The notes under the pieces were generated by a model. It was not told where the DNA came from, made no database searches, and saw only the letters and a list, made by a program, of their open reading frames with translations. Positions 51,842-61,034 of a DNA stretch of 64,000 nucleotides are shown piece after piece. The translations under genes and the position numbers were made by a program. The DNA is from Rikenella microfusus (lineage in GTDB: Bacteria > Bacteroidota > Bacteroidia > Bacteroidales > VadinHA17): positions 64,456-128,455 of the forward strand of contig DZBJ01000005.1 in assembly GCA_022736275.1 (NCBI GenBank). Reading direction: 5' to 3'. Every line of letters begins with the position of its first letter. The first letter of the stretch is position 1.

Positions 51842-53629
51842 ATGGAAAACCTGCTCAGGATGGGGATAAGAGAGGCTGTCAGAAGCCTCTGGAGGACGGA
51901 TGTCGGAGATGAACTTCTTCAGATTCAGAAGACGAGGAAGGAATTTGAGGGCGATCTTACACTTGTCACCTTCCCCCTTACGAGATTGTCACGCCGCTCT
52001 CCCGAGCAGACGGCAGTGGAGATCGGAGAGTACCTTGCCGGACACCTTGAGGCGGTCAGCGGGTACAATGTGATAAAGGGTTTCCTGAATATTGCCATTG
52101 CGCCTGCCGAGTGGGCAAGGCGACTGCAGTCTATAGCTTCCGTAAGCAGTTACGGCTTTATCCAGGCAAGCCCCGGGGCGGATACAGTGGTGATCGAATA
52201 CTCATCACCCAATACCAACAAACCGCTCCACCTCGGACATATACGCAATAACCTCCTCGGCTTCTCCCTCTCAAGAATAAACGAGGCAGCGGGAAGCAAA
52301 GTCATCAGGACAAACATTGTCAACGACAGGGGCATACATATATGCAAATCAATGGTTGCATGGCAGATGTTCGGCAACGGTAGGAAACCGGAGGATGAGG
52401 GCAAAAAGGGGGACCATTTCGTTGGCGATTTCTATGTCATGTTTGAAAAGAGGTACAGGGAACAGACAGAGGAGCTTGTCGCTGCCGGATCAACTCCGGA
52501 AGAGGCCCGTGAAAATGCACCCCTGATGCTTGAAGCACGGCGGATGCTGATTAAATGGGAGGCAGGCGATGAACAGACGGTCAGCCTGTGGCAGATGATG
52601 AACGGATGGGTTTATGAAGGCTTTGACGTTACCTACAAAGCCCTCGGAGTGGAGTTCGATAAAATATACTATGAGTCCGAAACTTATAAAACCGGCAGAG
52701 AGCTGGTCCTGAAGTCGCTTGAGGAAGGGCACCTGATCAGGAAAGAGGACGGCTCGGTGTGGATAGACCTGACTGCCGACAAACTCGATCAGAAGCTGTT
52801 GCTGAGATCAGACGGCACCGCCGTCTACATGACCCAGGATCTGGGAACAGCCGTTATCAGGTACAACGACTTTCATTTTGACCGCCATATTTATGTTGTC
52901 GGCAACGAACAAAACTATCACTTCCAGGTACTTGCCATTACCCTTCAGCGTATGGGATACCCGTGGGCTGCAGGATTGCACCATTTCTCCTACGGCATGG
53001 TGGAACTACCTGAAGGGAGGATGAAATCGAGAGAGGGTACCGTCGTCGATGCCGATGACCTCATTGCCGAGATGACGGCCACAGCCACCGCCATGTCACA
53101 GGAGCTGGGCAAGCTCGGAGGTTACAGCCAGGCGGAGAAGGAGAACATCTGCAGGCAGATAGGACTTGGTGCGCTTAAGTACTACATCCTTAAGGTCGAT
53201 CCGAAAAAGAACATGACCTTCAACCCGGCGGAATCAATTGACTTCAACGGGAATACCGGACCATTCATCCAGTATACCTATGCGCGCATAAGGTCAGTCA
53301 TGAAGAAGGCTGAGGAGACCGTCGCCGGCACTCACGAAGAGAATTGCAGTGATGTGATCCCCAATGCCAAGGAGATAAGCGTAATTAAGCTGCTGAATGA
53401 TTTCCCCGCCCTGGTGCAGGAGGCGGCTGCAGAACTCAGCCCTGCACTGATTGCAAACTATTGCTATGACCTGGCAAGGGAGTTCAATCAGTTCTATCAC
53501 GATTATTCCATCCTTGGTGAAGATGATAAAAAACTGCGCAACTTCCGCCTGAAACTGTCGGAGCTGACAGGCAGAGTGCTGGAGAGAGGTCTGTGGCTTC
53601 TCGGCATTGAAGCTCCGGAAAGAATGTAA
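51842..53629 (+). CDS. argS: Arginyl-tRNA synthetase
   Basis: A 595-residue class I synthetase that charges tRNA-Arg. It has the N-terminal additional domain (Add-1; EFEGDLTLVTFPLTRL), the HIGH motif as PLHLGHIRNN (about residue 130), and YVVGNEQNYHFQ. The KMSKS-like loop is GRMKSREGTVV, and the C-terminal anticodon-binding domain (LKYYILKVDPKKNMTFNP, YARIRSVM) ends in the family's usual GLxLLGIxAPERM. The start at 51842 is supported by the promoter box at 51816-51823. ffh follows 21 bases after the stop. Confidence 0.97.
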   Translation: MENLLRMGIREAVRSLWRTDVGDELLQIQKTRKEFEGDLTLVTFPLTRLSRRSPEQTAVEIGEYLAGHLEAVSGYNVIKGFLNIAIAPAEWARRLQSIASVSSYGFIQASPGADTVVIEYSSPNTNKPLHLGHIRNNLLGFSLSRINEAAGSKVIRTNIVNDRGIHICKSMVAWQMFGNGRKPEDEGKKGDHFVGDFYVMFEKRYREQTEELVAAGSTPEEARENAPLMLEARRMLIKWEAGDEQTVSLWQMMNGWVYEGFDVTYKALGVEFDKIYYESETYKTGRELVLKSLEEGHLIRKEDGSVWIDLTADKLDQKLLLRSDGTAVYMTQDLGTAVIRYNDFHFDRHIYVVGNEQNYHFQVLAITLQRMGYPWAAGLHHFSYGMVELPEGRMKSREGTVVDADDLIAEMTATATAMSQELGKLGGYSQAEKENICRQIGLGALKYYILKVDPKKNMTFNPAESIDFNGNTGPFIQYTYARIRSVMKKAEETVAGTHEENCSDVIPNAKEISVIKLLNDFPALVQEAAAELSPALIANYCYDLAREFNQFYHDYSILGEDDKKLRNFRLKLSELTGRVLERGLWLLGIEAPERM

Positions 53630-53650
53630 AATATTAAATTTTAGTTAGTT

Positions 53651-54973
53651 ATGTTTGAAAGCCTGAGTGAAAGACTCGAACGGTCCTTCAGGATACTGAA
53701 GGGCGAAGGAATTATATCTGAAATCAATGTGTCGGAAACCCTGAAGGATGTCCGCAGGGCCCTGCTCGATGCAGACGTGAACTTTAAGATAGCCAAGCAG
53801 TTCACTGACACGGTCAAGCAGAAGGCCATGGGACAGAATGTCCTGAAGGCGGTGAAACCCTCGCAGATGATGGTCAAGATCGTTCATGACGAGCTGGTGC
53901 TTCTGATGGGAGGAGAGAAGACCGATATCAGCATAAAGGCAAATCCTTCAGTAATACTGATTGCCGGACTGCAGGGAAGCGGCAAAACGACTTTCAGCGC
54001 AAAGCTGGCAAAATACCTGAAGAGCAAGCGCGGAAAGAACCCCGTGCTGGTGGCAGGTGACGTATACCGGCCGGCGGCAATTGAACAGCTTAAGGTACTG
54101 GGCACGCAGATAGAAGTTCCCGTCTATACCGAGGATGGAAGCCGCAACCCTGTGGAGATAGCCCGCAATGCCGTCAGGGAAGCTAAGAAGAACGGTTACG
54201 ACCTGGTCATCATCGATACGGCCGGGCGGCTGGCAGTGGATGAGGAGATGATGAACGAGATCGCAGCCGTGAAGAACACCGTCAGTCCCCATGAGACCCT
54301 CTTCGTGGTCGACTCCATGACAGGGCAGGATGCCGTCAACACCGCATTCGAATTCAATGAGCGGATAGACTACGACGGTGTTGTGCTTACAAAACTCGAC
54401 GGCGATACCAGGGGCGGGGCAGCCCTGTCAATCAGGTCTGTTGTAAATAAGCCTGTTAAGTTCATCAGCGCGGGAGAGAAGATGGACGCCATCGATATCT
54501 TTTACCCCGAGAGGATGGCCGACAGGATACTGGGTATGGGCGATATCGTCAGCCTGGTGGAAAAGGCCCAGGAACAGTATGACGAGACAGAGGCGCGCAA
54601 ACTGCAGAAGAAGATTGCCAGGGACCAGTTCGATTTCAACGACTTTATATCCCAGATTCAGCAGATTAAGAAGATGGGTAACATGAAGGACCTTATGGCG
54701 ATGATACCGGGCGTCAGCAAGGCAATAAAAAACCTTGACATTGATGACAATGCATTCAAGGGGATAGAGGCGATCATATCCAGCATGACAGCGGCTGAGC
54801 GGTCTAACCCGATGCTGCTTAACGGCACCCGCAGAAAACGCATTGCGGAGGGAAGCGGAACAACGGTGATGGATGTGAACAGGCTGCTGAAACAGTTTGA
54901 CGAGACACGAAAGATAATGAAGATGGTCGCCAAGGGAGGAGATCTCTCCAAACTGGCCGCGAGGCGGCAGTAG
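53651..54973 (+). CDS. ffh: Signal recognition particle protein Ffh
   Basis: A 440-residue SRP54 GTPase that binds signal sequences and targets ribosomes to FtsY and SecYEG. It has the N domain (MFESLSERLERSF), the G domain with P-loop GLQGSGKTTFSAKLA (about 107-121; Phe replaces the common Thr), DTAGRL, TKLDGD and GAALSIR. The Met-rich M domain contains MGNMKDLMAMIPG. The SRP RNA gene is not in the window. It may share the argS transcript. A repeat-rich gap separates it from folD. Confidence 0.97.
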   Translation: MFESLSERLERSFRILKGEGIISEINVSETLKDVRRALLDADVNFKIAKQFTDTVKQKAMGQNVLKAVKPSQMMVKIVHDELVLLMGGEKTDISIKANPSVILIAGLQGSGKTTFSAKLAKYLKSKRGKNPVLVAGDVYRPAAIEQLKVLGTQIEVPVYTEDGSRNPVEIARNAVREAKKNGYDLVIIDTAGRLAVDEEMMNEIAAVKNTVSPHETLFVVDSMTGQDAVNTAFEFNERIDYDGVVLTKLDGDTRGGAALSIRSVVNKPVKFISAGEKMDAIDIFYPERMADRILGMGDIVSLVEKAQEQYDETEARKLQKKIARDQFDFNDFISQIQQIKKMGNMKDLMAMIPGVSKAIKNLDIDDNAFKGIEAIISSMTAAERSNPMLLNGTRRKRIAEGSGTTVMDVNRLLKQFDETRKIMKMVAKGGDLSKLAARRQ

Positions 54974-55035
54974 TCCAGTCGGCAGTCTTCAGTCATCAGT
55001 CGGCAGTCATAGAGTGCAATAGGTAATAGGCAATA
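54974..55035. repeat. Intergenic heptamer-type repeat, copy 3 (degenerate)
   Basis: The block contains CAGTCGGCAGTCTTCAGTCATCAGTCGGCAGTC-type words (written here in pieces of the ACTG/CAGTC family) and AATAGGTAATAGGCAATAG. These match, in inverted orientation, the CTATTGCCTACTGCC tail of the 2931 copy and the 26629 copy. It lies between ffh and folD. Confidence 0.6.
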
Positions 55036-55041
55036 GTGAAT

Positions 55042-55075
55042 TTTTGCGCGTAGCGCATATAGTATTGTACATTTA
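55042..55075 (+). promoter_or_regulatory. folD promoter with a small inverted repeat in the spacer
   Basis: TTTTG (55042-55046), about 21 bases, then TAcaTTTA (55068-55075, one mismatch). TGCGC-GTA-GCGCA (55045-55057) forms a short inverted repeat overlapping the spacer, possibly an operator. The folD ATG is 14 bases after the box. Confidence 0.45.
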
Positions 55076-55089
55076 TAACATATTACACT

Positions 55090-55956
55090 ATGTATCAACT
55101 AATTGACGGTAAACTTACGGCCGCGGAGATAAGAGGCGAAATAGCCGACGCGGTCAGGGAGATGCAGAAACGCGGCGTACGCCTGCCTCACCTTGCTGCC
55201 ATACTTGTCGGCAACGACGGTGGCAGTGAAACTTATGTGGCACATAAGGTAAAAGACTGCGAGGAGGTCGGCTTCAGGTCAACACTTATCAGAATGCCCT
55301 CCTCCGTAAGTGAACAGGAGCTGCTGGCAAAGGTCAGGGAGCTTAATGAAGACCCTGTACTCGACGGACTGATCGTTCAGCTTCCGCTGCCTGACCATAT
55401 CTCCGAAGATAAGATCATTGAAAACATATCCCCGCTCAAGGACGTTGACGGATTCCATCCGGTGAATGTAGGCCGGATGGCAGCAGGACTGCCTTCGTTC
55501 GTTTCAGCCACACCGGCAGGTATAATTGAGCTTCTGAAGAGATATAATATACCCCTCAACGGAGCAGAGTGCGTGGTGGTGGGCAGGAGTAACATCGTCG
55601 GCAGGCCCGTAAGCATCCTTCTGTCACAGAAGGGGATCGATGCAACGGTTACTGTCGTCCACAGCCGTACACGCAATATAAAGGAAACAATCAGGAGAGC
55701 AGATATCATCATAGCGGCAATCGGATCACCCGGTTTCATCACCGCTGACATGGTGAAGGTGGGCGCCGTGGTGATTGATGTGGGCACAACACGTGTGCCG
55801 GCCCCGGAGACAAAAGCAGGATGGAAACTGAAGGGGGATGTCGACTTCGATAATGTGGCACCGTTGTGCTCCTGGATAACGCCTGTGCCGGGCGGAGTGG
55901 GACCAATGACAAGGGTGTCACTGCTCCTGAATACCTTGAAGGCCTGCAACAGATAA
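55090..55956 (+). CDS. folD: Bifunctional methylenetetrahydrofolate dehydrogenase/cyclohydrolase
   Basis: A 288-residue FolD that interconverts 5,10-methylene-THF, methenyl-THF and 10-formyl-THF with NADP. The catalytic Tyr-Lys pair is in [16 protein letters not shown] (Tyr about 50, Lys about 54). Other landmarks are [41 protein letters not shown] (NADP loop) and [12 protein letters not shown]. Its stop is one base from the stop of the convergent PD40 lipoprotein gene. Confidence 0.97.
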   Translation: MYQLIDGKLTAAEIRGEIADAVREMQKRGVRLPHLAAILVGNDGGSETYVAHKVKDCEEVGFRSTLIRMPSSVSEQELLAKVRELNEDPVLDGLIVQLPLPDHISEDKIIENISPLKDVDGFHPVNVGRMAAGLPSFVSATPAGIIELLKRYNIPLNGAECVVVGRSNIVGRPVSILLSQKGIDATVTVVHSRTRNIKETIRRADIIIAAIGSPGFITADMVKVGAVVIDVGTTRVPAPETKAGWKLKGDVDFDNVAPLCSWITPVPGGVGPMTRVSLLLNTLKACNR

Positions 55957-55957
55957 G

Positions 55958-56959
55958 TCACTTCGCCGGCAGATCAACCCCCGTGAAATAGAGGTCATAG
56001 CCTCCCCTTCCTCCCGAACGGTCAGAAGAGAAGATCAGGAACCTGTTTTCATACCTGAGATCAATACCAAGAACCGGACGATATTCGTTTGCCGCAGTGT
56101 TAATACCAGGTCCCATGTTGACCGGAGAGCTCCATTTGCCGCCGCGAAACACTGAATAATAAAGGTCAAAACCCCCTGACCCACCGGGCATGTCAGATGC
56201 GAAAACCATGTGCGTTCCCCTCACAAACGGGCATTTCTCATCGTAGGTGCTGTTTATGCTGTCAGCGGCAGATGCTGTAACGGGCAGCGATGAGAACCAT
56301 TCATCAATGCCGTCTGCTGCCGGCCTGAAGATCATGAAGATATCGAAGGTGCCTGACCTGTCGGAACAGAAGTATGCCGTGTCAAGAGTGGTGCCCAGAC
56401 AGAGGTAGGCATCATCTGCACCCGAATTGAATACCGATGCCGGTGTCGGGTCCGGTATTGCCGGAAGAGTGGAGAAAACAGGTACGTACTTTGTATATAC
56501 TATATCCAGTCCGGCTGTTGCCGTCTCTGTTGCAGCAGACATGTATTCGAGACCGTTATGGCCGTTGAAGAACCTGAATGGTCCGAACTCATTGCCGGTG
56601 GTATTGAATGCCGAGATGAGCCTGTCAAGAAACGGATCAGTGGTCATCTCTCCGCTGATACCGAACGTCCCGGTGGTCTGCCCAAATTCATACCAGATCT
56701 TGCCTTGTGTCAGGTCGAACTCACCTCCCGAACTGTGACGGTTGGAGGAGAAAACCAACGGGAGTGAGGAGTTGATCCACGCGGCCTCAATATCCATGTT
56801 GTAGTCGTCAAACTGGGTGTTGAGTCCTTCAAGGGCAATCACCGAATCAGGGAAGATGCCCATCTCATAATTGATCTTCAGAGGCTCATCATGACAGCCT
56901 GTGAGAAGATGCAATATGAACAGCAGCATGATGAAACAGGGATGCCTTCTGTCAGCCAT
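55958..56959 (-). CDS. PD40 beta-propeller lipoprotein
   Basis: A 333-residue lipoprotein with a type II signal peptide (lipobox LLTGC, Cys22) and WD40-like PD40 repeats: LVFSSNRHSSGGEFDL, AYFCSDRSGTFDIFMI, MVFASDMPGGSGGFDLYY and LIFSSDRSGGRGGYDLYF. Such repeats are common in TolB- and OmpA-associated envelope proteins of Bacteroidota. No OmpA or TolB partner is adjacent. The exact ligand is unknown. Confidence 0.82.
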   Translation of the reverse strand: MADRRHPCFIMLLFILHLLTGCHDEPLKINYEMGIFPDSVIALEGLNTQFDDYNMDIEAAWINSSLPLVFSSNRHSSGGEFDLTQGKIWYEFGQTTGTFGISGEMTTDPFLDRLISAFNTTGNEFGPFRFFNGHNGLEYMSAATETATAGLDIVYTKYVPVFSTLPAIPDPTPASVFNSGADDAYLCLGTTLDTAYFCSDRSGTFDIFMIFRPAADGIDEWFSSLPVTASAADSINSTYDEKCPFVRGTHMVFASDMPGGSGGFDLYYSVFRGGKWSSPVNMGPGINTAANEYRPVLGIDLRYENRFLIFSSDRSGGRGGYDLYFTGVDLPAK

Positions 56960-57010
56960 AACAGTTGTTTATTGAATAACGTTAGTGCAGGATATTTAAT
57001 ATGAGGCCAC

Positions 57011-57039
57011 TAAAAAAAACCGGGCTTGGGGCCCGGTTT
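57011..57039 (-). terminator. Terminator-like hairpin, minus strand
   Basis: CCGGGC (57020-57025) pairs with GCCCGG (57031-57036), extended by three A-T pairs, and the A-run 57012-57019 reads as a T-tract on the minus strand. It lies just upstream of the minus-strand PD40 gene, so it would stop a transcript before that gene or act as an attenuator. Confidence 0.6.
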
Positions 57040-57240
57040 CAGAAGGTAGAATTCAGGTTAATTCTAGGGTAATATTTGGTTTGAGGGTAATCTTCCGAAT
57101 TCAATTATAAGATGGAAACCGTTGGCAGAAGGTTGCGTCTGTATCATTTTTTTTTCCAACGCACTGTTTATCATGTTTATAAAAATGGGCCCATGTTGAT
57201 AATTGATTTTCTTTTCCGGTACATCGTGTCGATTATGTGC

Positions 57241-57248
57241 TACATTTG
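57241..57248 (+). promoter_or_regulatory. -7 element of the TPR-comA-aroE operon
   Basis: TAcaTTTG, 19 bases before the ATG at 57268, with TTTTCC at the -33 region. Confidence 0.55.
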
Positions 57249-57267
57249 CAAAATATTTTTGGGGAGA

Positions 57268-58674
57268 ATGGAAGAAGAGAAGTACGGTTTTGTGCATGAC
57301 AGCGAGGTGGAAGAGGTTATTCTCCGGTTTGAGAAAATGCGGAAGAATAAGGAGACCTGTTATTTCGATGTGATTGAGTTTGAGGCGATAATAGACTATT
57401 ACCTTGAAGGGAACAATCCCATGCATGCCTTTGAGGCAACCTCACTGGCATGTGAGCTGCACCCGAACTCGGTTCCCATACTGATAAGGAAGGCACGCGT
57501 CATGCTTGAAAAGGGGAGAGCGACGGAGGCACTTGCCATCACCAAACGCCTTGAGAATATCGAACCGGGCAATTATGACATATACCTGTGCAAGGGTACG
57601 GCATTGGCAATGATGGGTGATATCAACGGAACAAGGCGTGTCTTCGATCTGGCGCTCTCATCAGACTCGGAAGAGCAGGAGACAATACTGTACAGCATCA
57701 CATCAGTATTGCAGAACCTTAACTACCACGAGGAGATGATACCCTACCTGCACAGGCTCGCTGACCTTGAACCCGACTTCCCGGCACATATCTATGATCT
57801 GGCCTATGCTTATGACAAGAAGGGCGACCTAAGGACCAGCGTAAAATACTACAATGAGTACATCGATGAGGAACCATTCTCTGACAGTGCATGGTATAAC
57901 CTTGGCATAATTTACAACAAGACAGGCGAATACGGCAAATCAATAGAGGCATACGACTACGCACTTGCAATAAACCCGGAAAACACCTTTGCCCTGTTCA
58001 ACAAGGCGAACATACTGAGTAACCTCGAGAAATACAGCGAGGCAATGGATGTCTACCGCGAATTCGTTGAGGAGGAGCCTGACAGCCTCGAGGGACTGAC
58101 ATACCTGGCAGAGTGCTATGATAAGACGGGCAATGAGGAGATGGCCCGCAAATATTATACGGAGGCAATTGACATAACCCCCGATTTCCCCGATCCCTGG
58201 TACGGCCTGGGTCTGCTTTCCCTCACAAGGAACAGGGCTGCGGAGAGCATCACGCCGCTGAAAAAGGCAATCCAGATTGATGGAAACAATCCTGATTACT
58301 GGTTCTCGCTCGGTAAGGCTTATCTCATGCTAGGCAACATTAAAGAGGCTATCAGGTGCTTCAAAAAAACACTGCTGCTTGACGGTTATTATGACGAGGC
58401 ATGGGTAGAAATAGGAATAGTGGTCATGATGACAGGAGCCTATAAGGGAGCTATACGCATCCTTAAACAGGCAAGACGGGTAAGCGGTGATCTTCCGGGA
58501 ATATACTTCCTGCTTGCATCAGCCTTTCTTCATACCGGAAACCTTACCGACGCCGCAAGGGCACTGATAAAGGCATCCAGGCTCGATAACGAGCTTCTGG
58601 AAGAATACGCAGTGCTGCTTCCTGAGGATAAACTTACTAATGCCATGAAACGACTGTTCAGGAAAACAAACTGA
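57268..58674 (+). CDS. Tetratricopeptide repeat protein
   Basis: A 468-residue soluble protein made almost entirely of TPR units, without a signal peptide. Repeat examples are YDLAYAYDKKGDLRTSVKYY, WYNLGIIYNKTGEYGKSIEAY, FNKANILSNLEKYSEAMDVY and WFSLGKAYLMLGNIKEAIRCF; about ten units can be counted. TPR proteins act as scaffolds, so the partner is unknown. The ATG at 57268 has a GGGGAGA site and lies after the promoter box; the frame stays open back to 57112. comA starts two bases after its stop, making an operon with comA and aroE. Confidence 0.85.
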   Translation: MEEEKYGFVHDSEVEEVILRFEKMRKNKETCYFDVIEFEAIIDYYLEGNNPMHAFEATSLACELHPNSVPILIRKARVMLEKGRATEALAITKRLENIEPGNYDIYLCKGTALAMMGDINGTRRVFDLALSSDSEEQETILYSITSVLQNLNYHEEMIPYLHRLADLEPDFPAHIYDLAYAYDKKGDLRTSVKYYNEYIDEEPFSDSAWYNLGIIYNKTGEYGKSIEAYDYALAINPENTFALFNKANILSNLEKYSEAMDVYREFVEEEPDSLEGLTYLAECYDKTGNEEMARKYYTEAIDITPDFPDPWYGLGLLSLTRNRAAESITPLKKAIQIDGNNPDYWFSLGKAYLMLGNIKEAIRCFKKTLLLDGYYDEAWVEIGIVVMMTGAYKGAIRILKQARRVSGDLPGIYFLLASAFLHTGNLTDAARALIKASRLDNELLEEYAVLLPEDKLTNAMKRLFRKTN

Positions 58675-58676
58675 TT

Positions 58677-59456
58677 ATGAAAAGAGCTTCACAAATACTT
58701 TCCCATATTCCTGAGAGACCCTCCAAACCCAGAAAGGACGGACTTACAATGGTTATGGATAAGGGCCTGAGTCTCAGAGAGGCCGAGGATTTTGCGGCTG
58801 TTGGCAGTGAGTATGTTGACTTTGTAAAGCTCGGCTTCGGGACCTCAGTGATTACCCCGGATGTCGACAAAAAGATAAAGACCTATCACAGGGCTGGCAT
58901 GACCGTCTACTTCGGCGGTACCCTCTTTGAAGCATTCATCATAAGGGGACTCTTCAACGAATATGTAAACCTGCTCAGAGACTCCGGTGTCAAAATGGTG
59001 GAGGTATCCGACGGATCATACGAGTTTGAACACAGCGAAAAACTTGAGTATATCCGAAAGCTGTCGAAGGAGTTCACAGTCATCTCCGAGGTGGGCTCAA
59101 AGAAGAAGAACATAGTATTTACCCCGGCCCAGTGGGTTGAAATGATGAAGGCGGAGCTGGAGGCAGGCTCGGTAAAAGTTATCGCTGAGGCCCGCGAATC
59201 GGGGACCATAGGTATATATAACGATGACGGATCGGTCAACCTTGACCTGATAAACACCATTTCCAGGGATATCGGATTCAATAACGTCCTTTGGGAAGCA
59301 CCCCTTAAACAACAGCAGGCCTGGTTCATAATCAATTTCGGAGCCAACGTCAATCTTGGAAATATTGCTCCGAATGAGATCATCGCCCTGGAATCACTAA
59401 GACTGGGCCTGAGGAGTGATACCTTCTTCAGCTTCCTCCCTGACACCATGAAATGA
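58677..59456 (+). CDS. Phosphosulfolactate synthase (ComA-like)
   Basis: A 259-residue TIM-barrel protein of the ComA family. It has the PRKDGLTMVMDKGLSL opening, VDFVKLGFGTSVI, YFGGTLFEAF, MVEVSDGSYEF, VISEVGSK and VIAEARESGTIGIY segments, which carry the family's conserved Lys, Asp and Glu residues. ComA adds sulfite to phosphoenolpyruvate to give phosphosulfolactate, the first step of coenzyme M synthesis in methanogens. No comB, comC, comD or comE gene is present. In Bacteroidota the product could feed sulfonate or sulfonolipid metabolism, but that is inference. It overlaps aroE by four bases. Confidence 0.87.
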   Translation: MKRASQILSHIPERPSKPRKDGLTMVMDKGLSLREAEDFAAVGSEYVDFVKLGFGTSVITPDVDKKIKTYHRAGMTVYFGGTLFEAFIIRGLFNEYVNLLRDSGVKMVEVSDGSYEFEHSEKLEYIRKLSKEFTVISEVGSKKKNIVFTPAQWVEMMKAELEAGSVKVIAEARESGTIGIYNDDGSVNLDLINTISRDIGFNNVLWEAPLKQQQAWFIINFGANVNLGNIAPNEIIALESLRLGLRSDTFFSFLPDTMK

Positions 59457-60205
59457 GACTCTTCGGAATCATAGGAAAGCCTCTTGGACACTCATTCTCT
59501 CAGAGACACTTCACGGACAAGTTTGAGCGGGAATCCCTCGCTGATCACGCGTACCGTAAGTTCGAGCTCCCGGATATCGCGCAATTGCCCGGCCTGCTTG
59601 AAAGAGAACCGGATATGTGCGGATTCAATGTCACCATACCGTACAAGGTTCAGATAATCGATTACCTTGATGAGATAGATCCCGTTGCCTCGGAGATAGG
59701 CGCTGTAAATATTGTCAGGGTCACACGGAGAGATGGCATCCCCTTCCTTCAGGGCTTCAATACCGATGCCCCCGCCTTCAGGGAATCCCTCCTCAGAAAT
59801 CTTGTCACCCTTCCTGAGTCAGCACTGGTGCTGGGCACCGGGGGAGCTGCCAGAAGCGTGATGCACACCCTCATCGACTTGAATATAATACCCGTAATGG
59901 TTTCAAGAAGACCCCACAGAGGAGGATTTTCATATGACGATCTGCCGGGTGACGTGATAAGTGATGCAGGATTGATCGTCAATGCAACTCCTGTCGGGAT
60001 GGCACCGGCCATACAAGACAAGCCTCCGATAGATTACAGCTGCCTGAGAGAGGGCCAGATGCTTTTCGACCTTACCTATAACCCTCCCGTTACCGCTTTC
60101 CTCGCAGAGGGTGAGGCATATGGCTGCCAGACAGTCAACGGAGAGGAGATGTTCCTGATTCAGGCGGAACTCTCCTGGAGCATCTGGAATGAGGGAGTCA
60201 GATAA
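59453..60205 (+). CDS. aroE: Shikimate dehydrogenase
   Basis: A 250-residue NADPH-dependent reductase of 3-dehydroshikimate. It has the shikimate-binding GKPLGHSFSQRHF (Ser residues), the catalytic Lys in FNVTIPYK (about residue 66), NTDAPAF with the conserved Asp, and the NADP loop LVLGTGGAARSVMH. The closing segment is DLTYNPPVTAFL and NGEEMFLIQAELSW. The start overlaps the comA stop (ATGA), so it is coupled. The last eight bases overlap the 3' end of the convergent truA gene. Confidence 0.95.
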   Translation: MRLFGIIGKPLGHSFSQRHFTDKFERESLADHAYRKFELPDIAQLPGLLEREPDMCGFNVTIPYKVQIIDYLDEIDPVASEIGAVNIVRVTRRDGIPFLQGFNTDAPAFRESLLRNLVTLPESALVLGTGGAARSVMHTLIDLNIIPVMVSRRPHRGGFSYDDLPGDVISDAGLIVNATPVGMAPAIQDKPPIDYSCLREGQMLFDLTYNPPVTAFLAEGEAYGCQTVNGEEMFLIQAELSWSIWNEGVR

Positions 60206-60950
60206 AGAGCTCTTCAGGATACTCAATCGCAGTCAGTGATAAACCGTGCGCCGGGGCCGACTGACCCGCAAGGCCGCGGTTCCTTCCGTTTAACACTGCC
60301 TCGAAATCTGCCATGGAAAGCTTGCCTCTGCCCGCAGGAATCAGTGTCCCGACAATCGCCCTGACCATGTTGCGCAGAAAGCGGTTGGCAGTGATGGTAA
60401 AGATAAGCCGTCCCGGCTCCTCATTCCAGCTGGCTTGGGTTACCCTGCAGATATTGGTCTTGTTGCCTCCGTGAAGCCGGCTGAAGCTCGTGAAATCACT
60501 GTGTCTCATCAGGATGGCTGAGGCTTCATTCAGTTTTTCCAGGCTGAGCGACCAGTAAAGCAACCATGCGGTGTCTGAGACAAACGGATCCTTCTCCCTT
60601 GTGATTGTATAGCGGTAAGTGCGTGAAGTGGCATCAAAACGGGCGTTGGCATCAGGCCTTACCTTCATGATCCTGCTCACCGCAATGTCATCGGGCAGAA
60701 GACTGTTCAGGTTGTAAAGAAGCTGCCTGTCGGCATGAAGGTCATCGCGCACGGCGTCAAAATGGGCACAGAATAACGAGGCGTGTACACCGGTGTCAGT
60801 CCTGCCTGCACCCGTCACAGCCGTCTGCACCGACAGCACCGTGCTCAGAGCCTTTGCCAGAACACCCTGCACCGTATGCTTCCCGGGCTGAAGCTGCCAG
60901 CCATGGTATGCGGTGCCCCTGAATGAGAGAAATATGAAATACCTTGTCAT
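60198..60950 (-). CDS. truA: tRNA pseudouridine(38-40) synthase
   Basis: A 250-residue TruA that converts U38-U40 of tRNA anticodon arms to pseudouridine. The catalytic Asp lies in TGAGRTDTGVHA (about residue 52). Other landmarks are the start YFIFLSFRGTAYHGWQ, LPDDIAVSRI, RTYRYTI, FTSFSRLHGGNKT and ANRFLRNMVRAIVGTLI. The ATG at 60950 gives the standard N-terminus. Its start is 84 bases from the divergent threonine aldolase gene. Confidence 0.96.
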   Translation of the reverse strand: MTRYFIFLSFRGTAYHGWQLQPGKHTVQGVLAKALSTVLSVQTAVTGAGRTDTGVHASLFCAHFDAVRDDLHADRQLLYNLNSLLPDDIAVSRIMKVRPDANARFDATSRTYRYTITREKDPFVSDTAWLLYWSLSLEKLNEASAILMRHSDFTSFSRLHGGNKTNICRVTQASWNEEPGRLIFTITANRFLRNMVRAIVGTLIPAGRGKLSMADFEAVLNGRNRGLAGQSAPAHGLSLTAIEYPEELFI

Positions 60951-61034
60951 GTTACACTCAAAACGTAAAGATAACCAAAGAACCTTGCCGCGGTGACAGC
61001 TTTTGGCTAAATTGCACACTTTAAAAATGATCCT

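Larger units (their letters stand above)
56960..57267. other. Divergent intergenic region between the PD40 and TPR genes
   Basis: About 308 bases. It holds an intrinsic-terminator-like hairpin read on the minus strand (57011-57039), an A/T-rich stretch and the promoter of the TPR gene (57241-57248). An in-frame extension of the TPR gene back to 57112 is possible but begins before that promoter. I see no other gene. Confidence 0.6.

Noticed and set aside
57112-57267. N-terminal extension of the TPR protein back to 57112
   Set aside because: The promoter box at 57241-57248 lies inside the extension, and ATG 57268 has a good ribosome site.
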